DNA of 52,421 nucleotides, taken from the NCBI GenBank assembly GCA_051453625.1, contig JBOZIK010000001.1, positions 181,725,663 to 181,778,083 on the forward strand, written 5' to 3'. The translations under genes were made by a program, and so were the position numbers. How positions within the stretch are numbered: the first letter of the stretch is position 1; each line of letters opens with the position of its first letter. This stretch comes from Welwitschia mirabilis (lineage: Eukaryota; Gnetophyta; Gnetopsida; Welwitschiales). The notes beneath the pieces are model-generated. The model saw only the letters and a program-made list of their open reading frames with translations. It searched no databases and was not told the DNA's origin. Of the stretch, positions 46,073 to 52,421 are shown piece after piece.

Positions 46073-47325
46073 TGGTTGTTAGTTTTTACTATTCTTATAT
46101 CATTGTATGTATTTTGAGTTCAACTAAGATCATCCTAGGGATATAAATCTCATGAAGCTAAACCTAAATTTTACCAAAATAACTAGGATTTACATTGAAA
46201 GTGTAGCCTAATTATCATTCCTTTGAAAGGATAAATTACAATAGGTAAAATAGTAAAGCTTTCACAAAATCAATTTTTATAACTACCATAGAGTAATTTA
46301 GTATTATAAGAAAGAGAGATAGTGTATGTTTTAGATCAATAGATTTAGATAGGGCTGAGGATTATTCCTAAGAATCTATCATAACCTTAATAATAGTGAT
46401 AAAAATATTAATAAAAGTAGACTTACTCTATGTTTATTTTAGAGAAATCATGTTAAGCTTCCATTAAATATCAAACACTGTGATATAATATCATTTACCA
46501 CTTAAGTATTTGTGAAGAATTGAGGTCACCTTAGCTCTTATAGCCTACTTCATAAGCATGAAAGTAGGAAATTATCCTAAAGAACATCAAATAATAAAAA
46601 GCTATGGACTAAGATTAATATATAATCACTTAAAAATAGAGAAAAGCCTAATATACTCCAATCTAAATCAAGCATTATAAGTATGAAAAGAACATTCACA
46701 CTTAAAATTAGAACACTAGATTAAATAAATCTTATAACTTCATTGTATTAATAGAGTAAAATATATATAAATGAAAGATTCAAGCCAATGCTTGAAGTGT
46801 TATATTAGTCTTGATCATTAGCTCATTCCTAAATAAAAGGAACTTAGAAATTAGACATTTCTAGAACTTTTCTCAAATTTAAAAAATTGAATATAGGTTG
46901 CATGTACCAAAAGATGCCTTAAAGTGAGGTTTAACTACCCTATTATAATCTAAACAAGTGGGGTTAGGGTGAGGGTTATGCAAATTTACATACATTTTGA
47001 CTCCTTTAGATTAATTCACCAAACACCTAAAATCTTGAAATCTACTAAGGGTCTTAAAACATAAATATGAACTCCTATTTTCGCAAATGATTGACACTAC
47101 TGTTGAACCCAACTAGCATCATCATCTTTCTAATGAATGAATAGTTCATGCTTTAGACACCTTTTAGAGACTTGAAAATTTAAATAATAGAGGCAGAATG
47201 TTAGTTTCATGTGAGTTTAATAGCATAGATCAATCCAAATCTATAAAATCAGGAAAATTAGAATCTAATTCTGCTAAATTAGCTTTAATTACTTAAAATA
47301 AATCTATATCTTCTACATGGTATCT
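46073..47325 (-). repeat. 5' LTR of the gypsy element
   Basis: Direct-repeat partner of 34601-35853. On the minus strand it starts at 47325 with a decayed TG (agatacc for tgataa) and ends at CA (46073). The flanking ctaag at 47326-47330 equals that at 34596-34600. Confidence 0.82.
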
Positions 47326-47330
47326 CTAAG

Positions 47331-50300
47331 AAGCCATACTATATCATAACTAACTTAGGGCTTATACCACTCATTAAAAATACTACATAAAAATAAGAAA
47401 ATTTTCTTATAAACATTATAAATATTTGAATACCCTCATATGATATGTATCTATTTGTTTCTAGAATCTAAAAGTATGGAAAGGTAAAAATGATTCTCTA
47501 AATAACCTAGGATTTTCTAGTATTTTTAAAAAGAATTATGCATAAAAAGTAAAAAATTATATTTATTATAACATTTCTTAGATTAAAATGGATGTTTTTA
47601 ACATCATATTTCTTGGTTTACAATTCTATGCTTTATAATGAATTATTTTAAATTTATGTAATCTAATGTGGTTTTAAATAAAAAAGTACCAAAAAAATCC
47701 AAGTTTCTTACAAGTTTTGACATATTTTATAAGTTTTATTTTTAAAGAATATATAACATAATATTAACTTTTAGGGTAGAAAACATGTCTTTTTGACAAA
47801 TAATTTATAACTTAATTATTGTATTGTATGAATATTTCCCTTTATTATTCCCAAGAATCCATTTATTATTAATACAAACTTACATACCATCAAGTTCCAT
47901 TACCTTTATAACTAAGTTAGTGAATTATGCATTAAATAGAGAGTTAAGTTATATTTGCAACTAAGTTCTGTTTATTATAATATGAATTATCTTGTTAAAA
48001 TTAAATTATTAGATTTTGTTAATCAAAATTTATTTTATCCTATGTTACATTTGTATTGAGGATTTTAGCTCTAGAACTCTTATTTAAAGGTTAACTGAGA
48101 TTAACTTGGTTTATTTATCAGTTAATTCTTTTGTTCTGCTTTATAGGCTTAGCCATTTTTACTTTTTTTTAAATAATTTACATCTCTTATTGTTTAGTCT
48201 TACCTTTTCAATATTCATTGGATTTCTTATTAGATGGAAATTATAGCTTTAAATACATTTAAGACTTTATCTTAATAAGATTTAGTGATTGTGTTTTTTA
48301 TTTTTACATTAAAAAACTTTTAGTTCAATACTAACATTTATCTTTAGATTCTAGGTTAAGAATAAAGAAATTAAATCAAAACATTTAAAAAGGATTGATT
48401 GAGTAATAAGAATATAAATGAAGTTTAACATATTAAAATTTTCAAAAGGCACGTCATAAAAAATTCATTTAGACAAGTTTATCATTTAAGAGATCGTTAA
48501 TATCAAGGGCAGCAACTTCTTCTTCATCATCTTTTTTTCGAATTACAATAAAGAGTTGAGATAGTCCTTTATTAGAAATAACTCTAAGAATAGGAAGTTC
48601 TATTTTTATTATTTTAGTTATGAATCCTTAATTTAATTGATTCTTTCTTAATATAAGGGATATAGTCTTTCACTTTGATGAGAACAATTATCAATTTGCA
48701 CATAAGTTTAGTCAATCACAAATCTAACTATTTAATTTAATTGTTATTAGACTAACTTAACTCCATTTATGAGTGACTTTTCCCCTTAATTAATAAGATT
48801 AAACTTTTGTCTTTCTTATTATACTTCTACTATATCATAGTATTACTATGTTTTATTTTTATTTCTTTGAAAACCATAACATTTAAATATGTTAATAACT
48901 TTTTTAATCAAAGAAGAAACTTACTTAAATGAGGATAAAAACAAATGTTATAATAGTTGATTATTTTCTTCTTTTTTGATTATTTTCTTCTTTTAAAGGG
49001 ATCTTTAGTCCATGGATTTAATTGTATATATACATATAACCTTACTTTTACAAGCAATAATGTAAAAGAAATCAAAGCTACAAATGCAAAGATTTTTAGA
49101 AATGATATTTGGAATTATGAAAGTTATGTAATAGAATATCACAAATGGTAAACGACAACAATTATAAGAAAATTAGTTCTAATGCAGTAATGTATGTTAA
49201 GATTCTAATGTAATATGGTTTTCATTAATTTTTTTCTATGAATAGTAATTAATACTTCTTCTTTTGTCCACCAATGTTACATTCCCAATGTCTTATTTCA
49301 ATTAATCAAGTATAAGTTTATGTATATAGGGAAATGAACATCAAGATAAACTGCTAACTTAAACTTGATGATGGAAGATGTTTGTCTTTATTACTTGTCT
49401 CTATAGATTGTAATATACACATCAAAATAATTTATCATCTTCTTACACACACTATCTAATATATCTTTTGAATATACAATGTATAATCTTGATAATATAT
49501 TAGTCATTTTAGCAAAAAAGATTATAAATTTATTCCTAGAATTTGATATAAAGAAGGAAGTTTTAATAAGTTCTCCAAGTTTTTATTTATAGATTAGTTA
49601 TACTATGAAGTTAAATTTTAGATGAAATAATTATAATTATTTTATTACATATATTATGATAATATTAAATCTTTGAACAACATTTTTATAAATTTGAGAT
49701 TAAATTTTTAATAATTTTAAAACATTTAAATTTGAAAATAATTTTTATTTACTAAGATTCATATGACATAAGAATTTATTCTCTTAAAATTTAATTTCTT
49801 ATTTTAATATAAAATATGTTAAGTTTCTTTTAATAAATTTGAATAAAATTTAGTCATAACTTCTTTATTCAGAAGGATTGTATTGTAAGATAATAATAAA
49901 TAATGTTATGTATCATCTTTAATTTTGGTCTTATATACTTAAAAACAAATCCATAAGTTTCCTTTTTAATCTAAAAGAATATGTACCTTATTTTATCATT
50001 ATCTTTTTATGGTAATCTTTTAGGGCTTTAATTAGGATGTGTAAATGAAATTTGATAGATATTTCTTCTATACTTTTAAATTCTTCTTTTATTTCCTTCT
50101 TTTGAGCTTAATAAACCTTGTTTAGATATCTAAGAGATGTTTAGTAAATCAAGATAATATTACATTTCAGTGATATGTCTGTTAGCATTTATTTTTCCCC
50201 CTTGTTTTTTAGAGAATACTCTTTTTCTATATTATTTTTATCCTTTAACAAGGTCATCATGGTAGATGTGGTTTTTTTTCCTTTAGTCAACTATGTTATC

Positions 50301-50555
50301 TAGATTTTATATCTTAATGCTTTAAGAAGTTTGATGTAAGTGCTCTATTATACAAATCTTCTTTATTAATAATATGACTTATGTAGAAAAAAACCTAGTA
50401 ATATAACTTTACTTTTTTATTGTTAATTTTTCTTGTTTTACTTATATTATGTTTTTATTATTTAAATATCACATAATTATGCTATGATAGCATCTTGGAA
50501 CATTAAATTCATGGTTAAATATCATATAATATTTAGTTGAGTATAAAGTTATTTA
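47331..50555. other. AT-rich stretch without a recognisable gene
   Basis: About 3.2 kb, very AT-rich, no recognised motif on either strand. A short tandem of gattattttcttctttt occurs at about 48959-48996. The frame at 48957-49151 is not supported by any motif. Confidence 0.5.
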
Positions 50556-50674
50556 TGATAGGATCGAGAACTCTAGAAGGAGGAGGGGTGAATAGGTTCT
50601 TAAAAAAATAACAATAGAGTATTCTAAATGAATCAAAGATGTATCAAAAACTTGCATAAAATAATTTACTAATA

Positions 50675-51270
50675 NNNNNNNNNNNNNNNNNNNNNNNNNN
50701 NNNNNNNNNNNNNNNNNNNNNNNNNNNNNNNNNNNNNNNNNNNNNNNNNNNNNNNNNNNNNNNNNNNNNNNNNNNNNNNNNNNNNNNNNNNNNNNNNNNN
50801 NNNNNNNNNNNNNNNNNNNNNNNNNNNNNNNNNNNNNNNNNNNNNNNNNNNNNNNNNNNNNNNNNNNNNNNNNNNNNNNNNNNNNNNNNNNNNNNNNNNN
50901 NNNNNNNNNNNNNNNNNNNNNNNNNNNNNNNNNNNNNNNNNNNNNNNNNNNNNNNNNNNNNNNNNNNNNNNNNNNNNNNNNNNNNNNNNNNNNNNNNNNN
51001 NNNNNNNNNNNNNNNNNNNNNNNNNNNNNNNNNNNNNNNNNNNNNNNNNNNNNNNNNNNNNNNNNNNNNNNNNNNNNNNNNNNNNNNNNNNNNNNNNNNN
51101 NNNNNNNNNNNNNNNNNNNNNNNNNNNNNNNNNNNNNNNNNNNNNNNNNNNNNNNNNNNNNNNNNNNNNNNNNNNNNNNNNNNNNNNNNNNNNNNNNNNN
51201 NNNNNNNNNNNNNNNNNNNNNNNNNNNNNNNNNNNNNNNNNNNNNNNNNNNNNNNNNNNNNNNNNNNNNN
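50675..51270. other. Assembly gap of 596 N with duplicated flanks
   Basis: The 71 bases before the gap (50604-50674, beginning aaaaataacaatagag) are repeated exactly after it (51271-51341). As at 8378-9278, this indicates overlapping contig ends that were not merged. Confidence 0.88.
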
Positions 51271-51378
51271 AAAAATAACAATAGAGTATTCTAAATGAAT
51301 CAAAGATGTATCAAAAACTTGCATAAAATAATTTACTAATATAAAATATGCATGAAAATAATAGCTAACAGAAGTAAA

Positions 51379-51434
51379 GAAATAAACTAACCAAAAGCAT
51401 AAAATAGAAATAAACTAACCAAAAGCATAAAATA
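51379..51434. repeat. 28-bp tandem duplication inside the right LTR
   Basis: Two exact adjacent copies of a 28-base unit (gaaataaactaacc...ataaaata) at 51379-51406 and 51407-51434. Either recent slippage or a further assembly effect near the gap. Confidence 0.9.
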
Positions 51435-52421
51435 TCAAATAGATGCACGTAGGATTTATAGTGGTTTAAGAAACTCCTACTTCACTCTTGATGATTAGAT
51501 TATCACCCAGCTTGATCCGGATCTTCGTTACTCCACTAGGTATTCCAGGTTTACCTGTAACCTTTACAAACAGACTTTTCTAGGCTTAGTCTTAACCTAT
51601 CACAAAGTAAAATAGTGATGCAATGACGCTAATATGCACGAATATCACATGTTATTGGTATAGTATATTTGATGGAGCTCTTCTCCTGTAGATGTACAAT
51701 AGATGAAGCACTAGATATTGAATGTAGAGATGATATAAACAATAGATCTTCCTTGGTTTGAAGTATAAATGCCAAGACTCAATAGTAAATATCACAAGAT
51801 TATAGGGCTCGTTTCTTAGATCCAAAAGATTAACACAATTGAAAATGGTTTCATAGGATTTTACAGTTATCTATTTCTTAGCTATTTATATTGAAAGTGT
51901 TTTAGGGTTTATTACATTTGAAGTGCACTTCCAACAGCTATAACTGACTAGAAAATGACTATCTAATGGATACATAATGAATATATATGGATATAAAATT
52001 TTAGTTCCATTCCATCTGGTCGACCCCTTAAAAGTCTGATCGATTCTATTTGGTATCGTGACTTACACAGATCATCTGAAAGAAAATTTTGGTTGCTCTA
52101 ATTTCTTATGGCTTCATGTCTAATTGATCCCATCTAGGTTTGGTTGATTCTAGTCTAGTTGTTTGCAACAAAATCTAGTCACCCGCTTATCTTGATAAAG
52201 ATCTTTTCAAATTCCAGCATTAAGTTTGGTTGACTCCTTCAAGGTATCCAGTCGGCCCCATGATGATCGGCTTAGGAATATCAGCTGTACATTGATCAGA
52301 TCTAGTCGACCCCATCATAGGTCTAGTCGACCCCTTTTTATTTAATCCAAGGATACTATTTATTAGGTCCTTAAATCTGGTCAACCCCATAAAGGTCTAG
52401 TCAATCTCTTATCGTTTAGTT

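Larger units (their letters stand above)
34601..47325 (-). mobile_element. Ty3-gypsy (Athila/Tat-like) LTR retrotransposon, decayed, with nested insertion
   Basis: Two direct repeats of about 1.25 kb (34601-35853 and 46073-47325) enclose minus-strand remnants in the order expected for gypsy: leader, gag (44220-44600), protease region (43184-42640), start of RT (42576-42271), and a further ORF (37057-36430) before a purine-rich tract next to the low-coordinate LTR. The word ctaag flanks both outer edges (34596-34600 and 47326-47330), a likely 5-bp target-site duplication. LTR edges are certain only to a base or two. The LTRs have diverged strongly, so the insertion is old. RNase H and integrase were not recognised. 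The interior is broken by the inverted repeat at 38240-41650. Confidence 0.8.
50556..52421 (-). repeat. Copia-type LTR with GTCGAC motif array (right copy, runs off the window)
   Basis: Reverse complement of the left LTR (229-1585). Read on the plus strand, it starts tgataggatcgagaactcta at 50556, so the LTR 3' end is here. The conserved block tagtggtttaagaaactcct lies at 51454-51473 (left copy about 1355-1374). The array of GTCGAC-like words follows at 52017-52400 (ctggtcgacccc, tctagtcgaccccatcat and others). The LTR 5' end and any element body lie beyond 52421. It includes an N gap (50675-51270) that is probably artefactual. Confidence 0.7.

Noticed and set aside
50553-51324. Open frames of 226-242 codons, minus strand
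   Set aside because: Run through the 596-N gap; the ends are LTR sequence.
1-52421. tRNA, rRNA, organellar or bacterial genes
   Set aside because: None recognised by eye; no B-box-containing cloverleaf, no rRNA segments, no chloroplast or mitochondrial gene motifs.
1-52421. Fungal origin with repeat-induced point mutation
   Set aside because: The decay pattern is similar, but the PLATZ family is plant-specific and the LTR and LINE types are those of plants.

Overview
The window looks like nuclear DNA of a land plant, most likely a seed plant. It is very AT-rich and full of old, stop-riddled retrotransposons, with one GC-richer island carrying an intact, spliced gene of the plant-specific PLATZ zinc-binding family. 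The species cannot be named from the sequence. No tRNA, rRNA, CRISPR array or bacterial-style operon is visible. Eight runs of N interrupt the assembly, and two of these gaps are flanked by exact repeats that look like unmerged contig ends.

Layout. 1-1585: 3' end of a Ty1-copia-type element (polypurine tract and 3' LTR, + strand). 1586-3360: AT-rich, nothing recognised. 3360-9872: a decayed L1-type LINE (copy 1, + strand) with zinc-knuckle ORF1, endonuclease, reverse transcriptase (RT), a long 3' extension ending in a J-domain (DnaJ-like) segment, and a poly-A tail. 9873-17280: AT-rich, no gene. 17280-22515: a second LINE (copy A) of a related subfamily with the same order of domains. 22813-26132: tandem 3' pieces of this LINE (unit about 2.4 kb), each with the J-domain. 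26197-28190: no gene, but a very G-rich tract. 28190-32450: GC-richer island with the PLATZ gene on the minus strand (four coding exons, 228 residues). 32450-34600: low-complexity and unrecognised DNA. 34601-47325: a Ty3-gypsy (Athila/Tat-like) element on the minus strand with two diverged LTRs, interrupted by a large inverted repeat (38240-41650) made of two head-to-head LTR-plus-leader copies of another gypsy family. 47331-50555: AT-rich, nothing recognised. 50556-52421: a second copy of the copia LTR, in opposite orientation to the one at the left end.

The PLATZ gene is the only gene here that looks functional. Its CpG sites, splice sites and zinc ligands are all preserved. The surrounding repeats show the pattern expected from long cytosine methylation and C-to-T decay: Trp and Gln codons have become stops again and again.

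The best candidate for something undescribed is the LINE family whose 3' coding region carries a J-domain-like segment. It is present in four places and two diverged subfamilies. The 3' UTR that follows carries a repeated stem-loop with a compensatory base-pair change. Whether the J-domain was the end of ORF2 or a separate third ORF cannot be decided, because every copy here is frame-shifted.
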